The notes beneath the pieces are model-generated. The model saw only the letters and a program-made list of their open reading frames with translations. It did no database searches and was not told the DNA's origin. Of a DNA stretch of 64,000 bases, positions 35,626 through 47,504 are shown piece after piece. Every line of letters begins with the position of its first letter. Positions within the stretch are counted from its first letter, which is position 1. Both the position numbers and the translations under genes were made by a program. This DNA comes from Juglans regia (taxonomy: Eukaryota; Streptophyta; Magnoliopsida; Fagales; Juglandaceae): the NCBI RefSeq assembly GCF_001411555.2, contig NC_049903.1, forward strand, positions 29,272,583 to 29,336,582, in the 5' to 3' direction.

Positions 35626-37074
35626 AGTGATTGCTGTTGGGTTTATGATTAAAAGATTGTTTGGTGAAGTTATTTGGATGAAAATTGGTATGGTGATCAT
35701 GCCATAAAATTCATCTTCTTCTATAAATCTAATCATTTTTAGAACACAATAATTAAAATTGCTCATATTATTTTACATTACATGTATATATAGCAACCGT
35801 TTTAAATGAGGTGGATAGTGGATAGGATCCTTGCATTAGATAGGTTTTATGGGCTGGGCTCTCTCATTGAATTTTCATAAATAGAAGTGGGCTGAGTGGA
35901 TGTAGTTCAGGCCCATCAGGAGTTTTGTGTTCATACACTGGAATTGTTTAACTACATATTTGATAAGCAATTGTTTATTCGAAGTGCATTTCACGACCAG
36001 CGGATCAGAAGGTGGTTGCCATATTTTATTCCTTTGAATTCAACTCTCCTGGGCTTCGTCTGTATTTAGAAAGTGTTTCATTTTATTTCATTTCATCATT
36101 ACAATTTTTTTAAATTTTAACCTAAAATATAATAAACAATTCAACTTTTTCAAATTTCAAAATAATAATAATATTAAAAAATAATATTCTGCCAATATTT
36201 TTTTAACCTTTATCTTTGATCTAAAACCATCTCATCTCATCTCATATCTGAATCCAAATTAACTCCTAATCTCACAACTAAGATCTGAGAGTCGCTGTTA
36301 TTTTTTATTGGAGCAAAGTTCACTTGCAGACTTCCAGTGGTTGCCCAGTTGCAGAAAGTGGTGGGCTAGTGGTTATAGCCTAATTCTACATGTATGATCT
36401 CTCATTTTAAGTAATACTAAATATAAATTTAGGCGTACAAATCCTATACCAAGAGCATGTTATATATCCCGATTATTCAAATGAATAATCTGAGTTGAAA
36501 CAGTCCATATCTATTATTAAAAAAAAAAATACAAGTCCTATACAAATTTTTTAAAATAAGGTTGATTCACTAGAAAAATCTGTATTCTCTTTTGCGTGTA
36601 TTCTAGTTGTTTTCAAATGATTCAAACACACTGAATATGTATTTAACATTATAGAATAACAAAATCGTAAACGGTCTAAGAAAACAGATCATTAATTTAC
36701 ATGGATCTTGTCCGTTAGTTAAATGTCTACTCAGAACCTTCCAATGACTTTAAATCGTATAATACTATTCCCCAATTTTTTTTTTTTTTTTTTATAAAAA
36801 TTCTGCATTCATTAATAACAGACATTATAATTTTAATCTTAAAACATACATAACAAGTCAATTATAATATTAATAGCTCTTCAGTACATAACTGTGACTT
36901 ATATGATCTGTCGAATTTACAAACCCGATCTTTGAGGATTTTTATGGAGTCCTACGCGGGGCATGACCCTCCTAATGACTATTTTAGTTATAAAATATTT
37001 AATTCATTGGTCTAATTAGCGATTAAAGTTTCGATGACGTGAAACTATTCAACTTATACCATTGGTTTCAGTCT
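35626..37074. other. Intergenic, with MITE family A copy
   Basis: 35630-35740 is the 3' flank shared by the kinase copies (GATTAAAAGATTGTTTGG). 36050-36270 is MITE family A. The rest is AT-rich with an A/T run near 36776-36795. No gene is seen. Confidence 0.6.
36050..36270. mobile_element. MITE family A copy
   Basis: It shows the family blocks ATTTCATCATTACAA, AACAATTCAACTTTTTCAAA, AATAATAATAATATTAAAAA and CATCTCATCTCATCTCAT. Relatives: 17935-18350, 41345-41560, 47505-47830, 49065-49275, 49275-49470, 49760-49960, 50150-50335 and 53065-53245. Confidence 0.75.
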
Positions 37075-39425
37075 TTCAGTCTTCAATCTTCTTTCCCTCA
37101 CACATGTGTACAAGTACAATTTGAGACGATTAATAATTGGATCATGCTAGGATGTCTTTTAAATATGCCTCCTAAAAGTACCTCATAGTCTATTTTATTT
37201 ATTTATTTATTAATGTTAAAAAAAAATACACACACAAACTCAATAATAGTAGCGTTATAAATATTAAAAAAAATAAATAAATAAAATACACTAAAAGCAT
37301 ATTTAAAGGGTACGCAAACATTCTTCTTAATAATAAATAGATGATGTATATGTTGTATAACTATCTAATTACGGTTAAACCTAAGCATGGTACAATTATA
37401 CACGAAAAGAAAGAAAGAAAGAAAGAATGATATATTTATGGAGTTTTGCTAGACAACCTTTACAACATTCTATACTCTATATTTTTATAAATTTTTAATT
37501 TTTTTTAGTTTATTTTTTTAATTATTTCAAATTTTCTATTCATTATTCATATAATAAATATTTTATAAAAGAAAATAATAATAATAATAATTAAAAAAAT
37601 GTGAAGTGTAGAGTGTTAAGAGGTTGTGAATATTTATTCATATTTATGTGGCGATCTTGATGGTGAAAATTTATGTAGCAATTTTTATGCGTAGAAATTA
37701 TTGTTAAAAACTAAGATTTGTAGTCTGGTCGGCATAATTCACAATCTTCAAAATGAAAATTTAGAATTCGAAACTCCCTCCGCTCAAAAATAAAAAAAAA
37801 ATAGGAAATTATAGTTACAGCTTTTTTACATTCTTTTAGAAGAAATTTAAAATATACGTAAAAATAATTATCTTTTTAATCATAAATTTCACTTTTTTTT
37901 CAAAATTAATAACGAGTCTTAATTATTCTATTATATGCATCTCCAAATAATAGGGAATAAAAACAAAAACCGGCGGTCAAGACCCAATAAAACCGGCGCA
38001 TAAATCTTCACCGTCTAGATCTTTCACGCCGCCGATGAGACGAGGGCGAGGAAGGCGACGGGCTACTTCCACAGTCAACCGGTTCAATCGTTCCCAAGAA
38101 CAAGCCTGATAAGTAATTGCCCACATCTTCAGGGGCAAATCTGACAAATAACCTCGCGTTCCTCACTCCTCTTCCGGTTGTTGGCCGATACTTGTCATAA
38201 AATTTTTGATAAACCGGTTCGAGCTTTGTCGCGATGGACACCTTCATTTCGTCTCGGAGGTTCGGGTCCGATACAACGAGCGTACCCTGTTTCAGATACG
38301 CTTCTTCGAAGCTCGAATTGAATTTCCTGAAAATCTCCTTTGCTTCCGCCGAGGAAATCTCGGCGGTTGGGTTCTCCGGTAGTGAAGCGATCACCTTGCC
38401 CCAGGCTAGCCGCTCGTATTTCGCAGCGAACTGTCGTAATTTGGCTTCGTGCTTTGCGACCCAATCCTCGCCAAGAAGGTACTGCAGATTCGACCTACGT
38501 ACGGTGGAGACGACATGTTGGATATTGTTGGCTAGGAAGAGGTACGAGAGAGAAACGTCTTTGGAATGCTTGGCTCTGCCGTCGAGCTTACACAGAAGCA
38601 CGAGGATCAGCCAAGCTATACGCATGGAAATTGCCGTTACCGGAGATTCGTCGGATTGTGGACTGTCGAAGTAAGATTCCGGTAATGAGGATTTCGCAGG
38701 CTGAGGCCAGTCGGCAAAAATGTCACCTAGGATGTTACTGTAATCGGCCAGGAGCGAGAGGTAATTCATCGCGTGGAGCGTCACAGAGTGAACTCCGCCG
38801 TCGCGGACCAGCGATTTGGACGAATCCTTTTGGATCGCTGATTCGAAGTCCGATAGCATTGCCCGAACCGACTCGCCGAGACGGATAATTGAGGTGATGG
38901 CTTGAGATCGGACGCTGGCAGTTGATTCGAAAGAGAATATGGACTCAATCTCGGGCCAGTTTTCGGAGATCGCGGTGTATATGTCGAGCACCCGAAAAAT
39001 TTTCTCCGGAGATTTCTTGCTTTTGGCGACGACTTCGGGGAAATTGAACAGAATAGTTGCTCCTTGTTTGGAAATCTCGGTGAAGCACGATTCTCTAATG
39101 GAGTCCGAGGACGCGAAGACGTGATCGCACAGTATTCTCTCACCAGTGAAGAGCGTCCTCATGGATATTTTCACTGCGTCCAACCAGTTCTTGATTTTCA
39201 ACTCGAGCACTTCCCAGGGCATCTTGTTGATTTGCGAGGAGCTTAGTTTCTCGACGCCGAGACGATAAATGCCTTCATCCACTATTGATTGTCTGATGAT
39301 TTTGTAAATACTGACGCACTCTTTGGCATAACCGGAGGAGATCATGCACTCGGCTATGGACCTCAAGTCCGCCATGGCAATGGAAGAAACCTCCTCGACT
39401 TCCTCGATGGAAGCCCCTGCAGGGC
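37075..39425. repeat. Duplicated block, copy B (paralogue of 2865-5766)
   Basis: This is the intact partner of copy A in the same orientation. It contains the EXO70H downstream region and most of the gene. Copy B carries its own 199-bp insertion (37441-37639). Confidence 0.85.
37441..37639. mobile_element. Small Mutator-like MITE (199 bp) with 9-bp target duplication
   Basis: It is flanked by a perfect 9-bp repeat ATATTTATG (37432-37440 and 37640-37648). The empty site is seen in copy A near 4180-4195. Inner parts of the ends are inverted (ACAACCTTTACAACATTCTA against ACAACCTCTTAACACTCTA). No coding sequence. Confidence 0.75.
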
Positions 39426-39936
39426 GCACGTCGTCGTCGTCGTCTTCATAATCGGAGATGCTTGATCTCGCGGAGGCGCGTGAGGATCTGGCGGACACGG
39501 ATTCTGGATCAAGGTGAGCCCGGTTCATGGAAAGGATCTGATAGAACTCCTTCTGGAGTCTCTTCATGGCAATCTGCATTAGCTTGTGAGCTTGCACGAG
39601 CTTGTCGGAGGAAGAAGAATTGTCGGAGACCAAGGCGTGCATGGCTTTCTGGAGATTGTTAACGCTGTGGATAAACTGCATGGCCTCCACCTTGCTCTCG
39701 TAGAAGAGAGATGTAACATTAGCGTAAGAGGAGCTGTCCGGATTCCATTTGGTGATCAAGGCGGCGGCGGCTTCAATGGACTGGTCGATCATGGCGGAAT
39801 CTAAGGAGAAGCTTGTGGAGCGAGGAATAGGGCGGGTTGAGTGGGAGGGTCTCGATGAAGGTGAAGAGTTGGGAGAGAGAGAGTAGGAAGAAGTTTTGGA
39901 GTGAAACCAGAGGCTCCTCATTCCCTTCTTCGGCAT
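38008..39936 (-). CDS. EXO70H-type exocyst subunit, intronless (642 aa)
   Basis: EXO70 is the plasma-membrane-binding subunit of the exocyst, which tethers secretory vesicles before fusion. The ATG at 39936 gives MPKKGMRSLWFHS, the N-terminal wording of plant EXO70H members. A Ser/Pro-rich N-terminus (about 12-45) and N-terminal helices come next. An acidic linker (DYEDDDDD, about 160-168) and the Exo70 domain (about 240-625; SMRTLFTGERILCDHVFAS, NYLSLLADYSNILGDIF, QYLLGEDWV, FNSSFEEAYLKQGTLVVSD) follow. It ends in a basic tail (HRRRERSRR). Length and absence of introns fit clade H of Arabidopsis. I think it is closest to EXO70H5-H8 but cannot place it exactly. A broken paralogue lies at 4572-5766. 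Several clade members are linked to immunity or specialised secretion; a role here is inference. Confidence 0.95.
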   Translation of the reverse strand: MPKKGMRSLWFHSKTSSYSLSPNSSPSSRPSHSTRPIPRSTSFSLDSAMIDQSIEAAAALITKWNPDSSSYANVTSLFYESKVEAMQFIHSVNNLQKAMHALVSDNSSSSDKLVQAHKLMQIAMKRLQKEFYQILSMNRAHLDPESVSARSSRASARSSISDYEDDDDDVRPAGASIEEVEEVSSIAMADLRSIAECMISSGYAKECVSIYKIIRQSIVDEGIYRLGVEKLSSSQINKMPWEVLELKIKNWLDAVKISMRTLFTGERILCDHVFASSDSIRESCFTEISKQGATILFNFPEVVAKSKKSPEKIFRVLDIYTAISENWPEIESIFSFESTASVRSQAITSIIRLGESVRAMLSDFESAIQKDSSKSLVRDGGVHSVTLHAMNYLSLLADYSNILGDIFADWPQPAKSSLPESYFDSPQSDESPVTAISMRIAWLILVLLCKLDGRAKHSKDVSLSYLFLANNIQHVVSTVRRSNLQYLLGEDWVAKHEAKLRQFAAKYERLAWGKVIASLPENPTAEISSAEAKEIFRKFNSSFEEAYLKQGTLVVSDPNLRDEMKVSIATKLEPVYQKFYDKYRPTTGRGVRNARLFVRFAPEDVGNYLSGLFLGTIEPVDCGSSPSPSSPSSHRRRERSRR

Positions 39937-40082
39937 ATTTAGTAGCTTCTAGATGCAGTGAGTAAAGCTCGATCTGTTTGCTTCCCAGGAAAATGAAAAT
40001 GGGTTGGGATGGTCGGGAGAGAAGTGAGAAGCGAACAGAGCTGAGCTTTTTCTGATGCTTTCGAGCGTTGGAGTGGTGGGGG

Positions 40083-40090
40083 TTTATATA
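40083..40090 (-). promoter_or_regulatory. TATA box of EXO70H
   Basis: TATATAAA on the minus strand lies about 147 bp before the ATG at 39936. This allows a 5' leader of about 115 bp. Confidence 0.65.
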
Positions 40091-40121
40091 GACATGACGG
40101 CCTGCAAGTAACGACGCCTTT

Positions 40122-40279
40122 GGTCAAAGAAGGAAACGGTGAAGGCTTGGATCATTTGTCAAAGGGTGAAGAAAGCAAGGAAAGAACGTGTGGGGGGGAT
40201 TGACTTCCGAATAAGTACATACAAAGACTTTTTCGACCCACGTTAATTGACTCCTGGCACCCTGGGTATTCTACACGTG
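40122..40279. promoter_or_regulatory. W-box cluster and G-box upstream of EXO70H
   Basis: There are three W-box cores TTGAC(C/T): minus strand 40122-40127, plus strand 40200-40205 and 40247-40252. The palindrome ACACGTGT (G-box core CACGTG at 40274-40279) follows. All lie within 200 bp above the TATA box. W-boxes are WRKY sites and G-boxes are bZIP/bHLH sites, so stress or defence responsiveness is plausible but unproven. Confidence 0.45.
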
Positions 40280-40700
40280 TGTGCTGTAGCTTAATTCCGT
40301 GTCTTTTCTTTTCTTTCTTTTTCTTGTGAGGTATTTTCGTGCATCTCAAACAACAAGTGGCACTTGAGTTATAGGAAAAATTAACTATCCGTTTCGCATC
40401 GGAACTAGCAATTGTCAGGTACAAGTAGTTTAGCGCACTAACACTCATATCAAACGCGTATCAATTCTCATATAATTTTTTTTATTATTATGTAATTTAA
40501 TAATCAAAATCGCTTGTAAAAAAATTTTTCATTTTGCATCACATATTATACATAATTTTTTATTTTATTTTATTTTGTATCAAATATTTGATATATAAAT
40601 AATGAATAAAAGAACTCAATTAATTTTAAAAAAAATAAAATATAAAAAATAAAAATAAATATGATATATAATGTATGAGATGATAAATAACAAATCACGA

Positions 40701-40743
<43 letters not shown>

Positions 40744-40897
40744 GCATTTAAATGAAAATTACTGAAATGGATCATATAACTAAATAATATATATATATAC
40801 ATGCAAAATATTCAGATTTAAGTGCTGATCAGTCAAAGAAACAAATAAAAAATATATATAGGAAGTATAAATTGAGATTAACGAAGGAATCCAATCC

Positions 40898-40931
<34 letters not shown>

Positions 40932-41344
40932 GTTTTGACCAATATGCAATTATATGAAATGATATATTATGCTGGGGAAACTAAAATTGCTTGATGGTGA
41001 TGAAGGTCGTACGTAGTGCACGGTTTGCGAGCACTTGGTGGTGGCCGGTTAGGAGAAGAAATGGGGAGTGTAGAGAGAAACTTGTGATCTGTAATATTCC
41101 TTAAACATAAATATTTGTTTGCACGCATTCCATACATGAATCTTATTAATTAAATAATCATGAGTTATATATATTTTTATAATATTGAATTTCTAGTTTG
41201 ATCCTACTGAACCATTTATATGATCATAAGATTATCAGATGTTCTTTCGATTGAGATGATGCCAATCATGTCAAGAAGTTTTCAAATTGTCGGAATATAG
41301 TACTTACATAAGCACATGCAGAGAAATTATCAAATAAATTACCG

Positions 41345-41560
41345 TCTCGTTTGTTTTTACAAATGAAATCAAATAAGTTTAAATTAAAGATAAAAGTTGA
41401 ATAAAATATTGTTAGAATATATTTTTTTTATTTTTAGATTTAAAAAAATTAAATTATTTATTTTATTTTGTGTAGAAATTTAAAAAAATTATAATGATTA
41501 GATGAAATGAAATGCGATGCGATAAGATGAGATAAGAGGAGTTATGAAAACAAACTAGGC
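41345..41560. mobile_element. MITE family A copy (inverted)
   Basis: It begins CTCGTTTGTTTTTACAAATG and ends ATGAGATAAGAGGAGTTATG. It is in the opposite orientation to 36050-36270. Confidence 0.7.
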
Positions 41561-42293
41561 CTAAGACTTGTTTCCCACGTTTCCTTTATTATTGTTAATA
41601 AAGATATATAGTTTTGAATAGAGATCTGAGATCCTCCCTAAGTTTTGAGCAATTTGATTGGTGGTTTTCATTTTAAATACAGTTAAACACATCATATGAT
41701 ACCGTTCTTTATTTCTTTTTTTTTTAATTAATTAAAAAAGAGATATACACAATATTTAGAAATGTTGAAACTCACATGACTGTCCGAAAGTGAAATATAA
41801 TCTTCTTCTTTTTAACTAATTAACATGCATTTTTTTTTTAAAACATGTCTCTTATACTATATGAAATCATCATTTGTTATAAAAACTTATACTTCTAGAG
41901 TAAGCGGTGGTTTAACATATCATCAAAGAACATGTTTTGAGACGTTCCAACACAGGCTCTAACTCATATCTTATTCCATTTAATTAAATATTCTAGATAC
42001 TTGTTAGGCTCACATATTAAAGAGGAGTCATTCTCCCACAATAAGGATAGTGAAGATATAAGTTAAATATATAATTACATATCCTCATTAGCTTAATTAG
42101 ACTTTTGGAACAATACTCCATCCTATTTAATTAAACATCCCATATGTTAGGTTATTTATCAAGAGTTCAAGTTCCAACCCATATATGAGAGGAAGTGTTA
42201 GAATATAATTATCCATTAAACCCTTCTACGTACCCATCATCCACACACCACACTTTATTTATTTATTTATTTTTATTCTTGCTAAATTAAATA

Positions 42294-42412
42294 AATTCTA
42301 GTTTTACTCATCATTCATACACCATACATTTAATAAGAGAAGAAAAATTAAAAAATCATGTGTATGTAGTGCATGTGTGGTGTAGGCCGGATGATGAGTA
42401 GAATTTTTCTTA
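42294..42412. mobile_element. Short inverted-repeat element (about 120 bp)
   Basis: Left end is TTACTCATCATTCATACACC; right end reversed is CTACTCATCATCCGGCCTAC. A related half copy lies at about 47325-47390 (TCATCATCCATATACCATA). Confidence 0.5.
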
Positions 42413-43009
42413 TCCATTTTCATCATGAGCTGGATTATATGTGAGTGAGAATATTAGAATATAATTTAAAATATTAAATGTATCAATTTATATGTACTTA
42501 AACTTTGTCTCAAAGACATAATATTAATTTGACAATTTGAGAAAGAACGTCATAACGCTGAATCGCTGATCATGCATGCACGGTTTGCAAGTTGAGCATC
42601 CAACTTGAGTAGAGGTGCTACTTGGATTAGAAAACTGCATGGCTCACGTAAGGCATACATAGGAATTTCTGAATTTTACTGAAGAATCTCATTATTTTTC
42701 AGCCGGCAGTATAATGACAAAGCTAGGTATATATGATGCACGTTTATAAATTGTAGTTTTTAATCCAATTGGCCAACAGAAACAGCCTACTTGTACGTCC
42801 AATATTTCGTCAAGGGAAAGGGACATTTATCTACATAATCAGAAAAAATGCAGACACATAACGTAAAAGTAAAATTGTGTAACAGCTACGACCAAAACCA
42901 AATTAAATGCAAGTATATTCCTCATGAACAGCCTGAAGTTCATGGCAAAAAAATAATAAGTTGTGCTAAATGATTCATACGCCACATGCATGGCCACTTG
43001 CTCATGGAT

Positions 43010-43165
43010 TAATGACAATCTCGTATAGTCATTTTGAAAAAGAATAAAATCTATTATTAAAAAATTAATTTTTTTTTTTATATAGATTTCGTATTTATTT
43101 ATTTATTTTTAAGTGATTATACGGTATTTATACACTCACGACTGCAACTATCATTTCTCTAAATT
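43010..43165. mobile_element. MITE family B copy
   Basis: It has CGTATAGTCATTTTGAAAAA on the left, a central TATTAAAAAATTAATTTTTT, and GTGATTATACGGTATTTATA on the right, forming a long imperfect palindrome. Confidence 0.7.
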
Positions 43166-44789
43166 ATTACAGGATTTTATAACCCAATGGATCGACTCTA
43201 GATTTCTTGTTGTCCTCCTAAATGATCGAGCATCTACCACACCATGACTTGTGACTATAAATAATATTGGCTCCTCATTTTTGACTGACTGAGTACTTTT
43301 GAGTACGTACTTCCATCCCCATTAATTGTGGCCGTTTGATTTCAGATTCAAATAGTAATGCAAATCATCCATATATCAGTTCTAATTGTTTGTTCAACTT
43401 TGATACACTTTCATAGGGTCCTGTTTGGTGGCTTAATTAAGACTTAAATCTAAGCTATATCTAGCTAATATCTTCACAGTCCAGTACTAAATGTGGAAAA
43501 AGCTAATTGACCAAAAAAAAAATCATCCTTAATTCATTTATTAAAATAGCACCAAATCATGTTATAAAAAAAAATAGCATCAAAATATTTTTTCCCCTTT
43601 TTTTCTTTTTTGCGGTTTTACATGATGATGATGACCATGACTGTAATCATGATGATATGCCTTCAATTTAAGGGTGTTCATGACTCATGTCCCGATCCGG
43701 AAATCCGGGTTTCAAATCCAGGCCAGAACCTGGGTGGATCCAGGTTTTTGAAACTCAGAAATCAGAGTTTCAGGTTGTAACTTTTTTTTTTTTAAGTAGA
43801 AACCTTTATTTTATTAAAAATATTTGTGTTCTAAACGCTTCAAAACACAAAATTTCAAACCATAATTATTTTTTATTCAAAAGCCTTTATTTTTTTTAAA
43901 GAAGTCAAGTTGGAACGCATAATGTGTTCTAACTACTAAATGCATAAATTCATCCATGCATGCATCACAATACAATACATTACATATTACATTATTTGAT
44001 ATTTATACATTACATTACAATATACAAAATTACAATGTATGAATTGCAAAATCAATAACATGTCCATCAATGATTTAATCTCCACACCAAATAGCAACTT
44101 CAAGTAATTTGATTGAGAGATCTTGCAAAACACACAGTGTTGAACAATGATTATATACAAAGATTAAGACAAATTCTACTTAATAAATTAAAGATTAAAA
44201 TGAAAATGGATTCTTATTTTTTTTTTTCCAAATACACCCACACTAACAAATATTTTGTAGAGTTTTCATTCAAATACATATCCATAGATAGCCACTTCTC
44301 TTAGCAAAATTTATAAACAAAAACATACAATAAAAATCTTGCCCAACTTTCTAGTTTTTTATATTTGAGAAAACATATAGTGCATGGTGACTTTGTATAT
44401 ATTAAGCATTAACCACTTATATGCATGACAATATAAAACCGAAAGGCCATTCAACTCTCATCAACATTAATGTATATATAGTTTCTCTAGCAAAGACGAT
44501 GACTACTCTAATTCATAAACTTAAAAGCTTTAGATATTTAACAAGAAAAATAAATGCATGAGGTTGAAACTTGTAATAGATATTTACAATTAAATATGAG
44601 AAACGTGATTAGAGGACTAGCTATTTCACCAATGTAGATCTTTTCACTTAAACAGAACTACCAGATCAATAGACCAGACCATAACAATGGGAATGGACCA
44701 CAAGAGGAAGGCTACAACTTCTGAGTCTGAAACTGGATAAGACAAAAATAATCAGAAATTAAGGTCTCGACTGCCCTCTTGGCTAGGAG

Positions 44790-44837
<48 letters not shown>

Positions 44838-45165
44838 GCAACTTGCAATTGCTAAATCTCTCCGCATAAAAGAACAAGTTGAGCAGTAATTAATGGAAAT
44901 TTAAGTATTAATTCATTGCTGTTGCTTTAATATTTCACGTGTATAATTAGCTAGCTATCTAGGCGCTAGGTCTGACTTTTTTGTGCAAGTTGTATTTTAT
45001 TCTCTAATTTAATTTAATTATACGCGCGTTACCCTCTTGACAAATTGGTAGAAAGAGCTAGCTAGCATGCATGCTTCAATTGCACTACGTACTAGCTTGA
45101 AAGTCTAGTACTACTACTTGTGTTATTTGAACATTTCTTGTGCTATATATATATATATATAATTA

Positions 45166-45297
45166 CACTATAAAAAAAATTATTTATTTACGATTAATTA
45201 ATTTTAATAAAATAATTATTTATAATTAAAATTAATTATAAATAATCTTTTAATTGTAATAAATTTATCATAAAAATTCATTTTTCTTGTAATAGTG
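45166..45297. mobile_element. Miniature CACTA element (132 bp) with TTA target duplication
   Basis: It starts CACTATAAAAAAAATTATTT and ends CATTTTTCTTGTAATAGTG, so both ends read CACTAT(A/T)A...AAAA inward. It is flanked by TTA at 45163-45165 and 45298-45300, the 3-bp duplication typical of CACTA elements. Confidence 0.8.
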
Positions 45298-45616
45298 TTA
45301 GTTTCATAAAGGCTACCTGCGACGGGAATGGTAAGTATACATTCCCCGAACATCATTATATGCATCTTAAATTCATAAAGGTCTCTACATGAGCTGCTGC
45401 GTGCTAGCTCACCGAAACTCATGTATATGGCTAGAGCCATTAATCCACTACACAAAATTATATATGATAAGAAGGGTCAGCTCATATATGACAGCAACTT
45501 AGCGCAAATTCTGATCTGCACAAAATAGCTGGCCGCAAGTTGAGAGTCCAGCTTGATGCATGGAAATAATTAGTTAGTCTTCATGATTAATGCCAGCTTT
45601 TGTGTTATAAGTCTCT

Positions 45617-45653
<37 letters not shown>

Positions 45654-45654
45654 T

Positions 45655-45830
45655 GAAAAATAATAATTGAAGTTGTAAATGTATAAATATCGTGCAATCA
45701 CTTTAAAAAAAGTGAATAAATACATGTCCTACATGAAAAAAATTAATTATTTAACAATAGATCTCATTTTTTTTTAAAACGACTGTACGATAATTACACA
45801 CTCTACAACTATACGTAGCACTAATACTCC
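45655..45830. mobile_element. MITE family B copy
   Basis: It has AGTTGTAAATGTATAAATAT on the left and, near the right end, ACGATAATTACACACTCTAC, the approximate inverse, with the family centre ATTAATTATTTAAC. Confidence 0.65.
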
Positions 45831-46004
45831 TCGAATAATTGGTAGATCGAACTTAAGAGCGAGCATGCATGCAGCTTCTATTGGTTCTATATGTATCTAA
45901 TATATTATATACAACTGTTTGATCTACTTCTTCATTGAAACGCATGCACATCATGATTCGCTAGCTTTTGCATCTTAAATTTAATAAATTTATTCGTTTG
46001 GGCC

Positions 46005-46205
46005 ATTAATAAGATAGAAAATACTGTATCTACAAAAAGATTATATAAAATTAAACTTATAAATTGATATGACTTGATGTTGTACGTCAAATTGTAAAGT
46101 TACGTTTATTATAAAGTAGATTTAACGGATTTCATAAACCCACATCAATTTATGAATTTAGTACTTTATATAATCTCTTTGTATCTATAGAAGTTCTCAA
46201 ATACT
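46005..46205. mobile_element. Palindromic MITE (about 200 bp)
   Basis: The left arm has TGTATCTACAAAAAGATTAT and ATAAATTGATATG. The right arm reversed has ATAGATACAAAGAGATTATA and ATAAATTGATGTG. The two arms can pair over most of the element. Confidence 0.65.
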
Positions 46206-46884
46206 ATTAATGGTACTTCAATATCCACCTAACAAGATTCATAATTTCTTCTTCATTCGATCATGGAGCACCTCTAAATTAAAGATCAATCCATCTTTTT
46301 TTTATAACCCAAAAGTCTACCAAGTGAATTATTGTGCGTAAAGATTTCACGGTCAACTTAATTTGCTATTCATTTTTTTCTCGATTCTTCGTATGGATTA
46401 TAGCTAGGGGTGTAACGGCTCTGGTTTAGTCTGGTTGTATATTTTTAATAATTGAACCCGTATACACTAATTTTAAAATTTTAAAAATCAATACCGGACA
46501 GATTCACTACTGAAGTCAGAAATTCTGGTTTCTCCAATTTCGATCTAGTATAGTCCGGTTTTTTTGATTTTACGGATTATCTATGTTAGTAATAATATTA
46601 GGTTTACATATTCTAAAATATTAATCTATTTATAGTATAGTATAAGTACATTATTTTATAATAATTAGCACATATATACTAGTATAGTATTAAATTGAAA
46701 TATAGTTTATAGAAATTCTAGACTTTTTATATGAGTGTATATGATCAAATGTGTTAAAATGTATTTTTAAAAAGAATATATATTATAATTTATTAATATA
46801 AACTTACTTTTGATATATATATTCTTTTCCATGAGAATTTCTAAAAGTGATTTTATTCTTAAATTTGGGGAGTGGGGTGTTAAA

Positions 46885-47035
46885 CCTAGGTTATGTAAGT
46901 ATCGCACACTTCCTTTAAAAAAATGAGTAAATTTGAAATCTGTATAAAAAAAATTATTTTTTTAATGGTGCCTCTTTTTAAAATAAAGTGTTCAAAATTT
47001 GACAGAGCCTAAAACTATATCTAGTATTACTCATT
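46885..47035. mobile_element. MITE family B copy
   Basis: It contains AAAAAAATGAGTAAATTTGA and AAAAATTATTTTTTTAATGG with an inverted right end. It is weaker than the other copies. Confidence 0.5.
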
Positions 47036-47214
47036 TGATACAAAATATTGTGCTTTGATTTTCTTCCCGTCGGTTGAATATGTTCTTAAGAAAACAATTG
47101 TAAGTTTTTTTTCTTCCAAGTGATCCAAATTATGATCAATACAGACACAGTTTCTTAGTGGAGCAAGTTTAATTACTAAAGTTTTGAATATTTAAAGAAA
47201 AATACTTTTTGTGC

Positions 47215-47255
<41 letters not shown>

Positions 47256-47504
47256 CCAATTAATGGTCCCCCGAAAATCCTTTTAAATTGTTCTTAATTT
47301 TATTCGTGTTAAACTAATTGAATTTTTCTATTCATCATCCATATACCATATATTTGATGAGAGAAAAAAAAAAATGTGATGTGAACAAAAAAAGTTGTTT
47401 TGTTTATATACTCATTAGAGTATTATCATTTTTTTCCTTTCTATTTTTTTTAACATCATCTCTTTGTTACAAATTATATATCATCGGAACAACGGCACAC
47501 AAAT

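Larger units (their letters stand above)
40280..45165. other. AT-rich intergenic region
   Basis: No gene is seen. Contents: (TA)n at about 40703-40740, 40895-40922 and 44788-44836; MITE A at 41345-41560; a small TIR element at 42294-42412; MITE B at 43010-43165. A GC-richer phrase at 43690-43760 (CCGATCCGG...CCGGGTTTC) looks like part of a hAT-type element. Confidence 0.6.

Noticed and set aside
38340..38888. 182-codon plus-strand frame
   Set aside because: Antisense shadow of the EXO70H gene.
40703..47249. Long (TA)n tracts as possible matrix attachment or origin sites
   Set aside because: Ordinary microsatellites in AT-rich intergenic DNA; nothing else supports a function.
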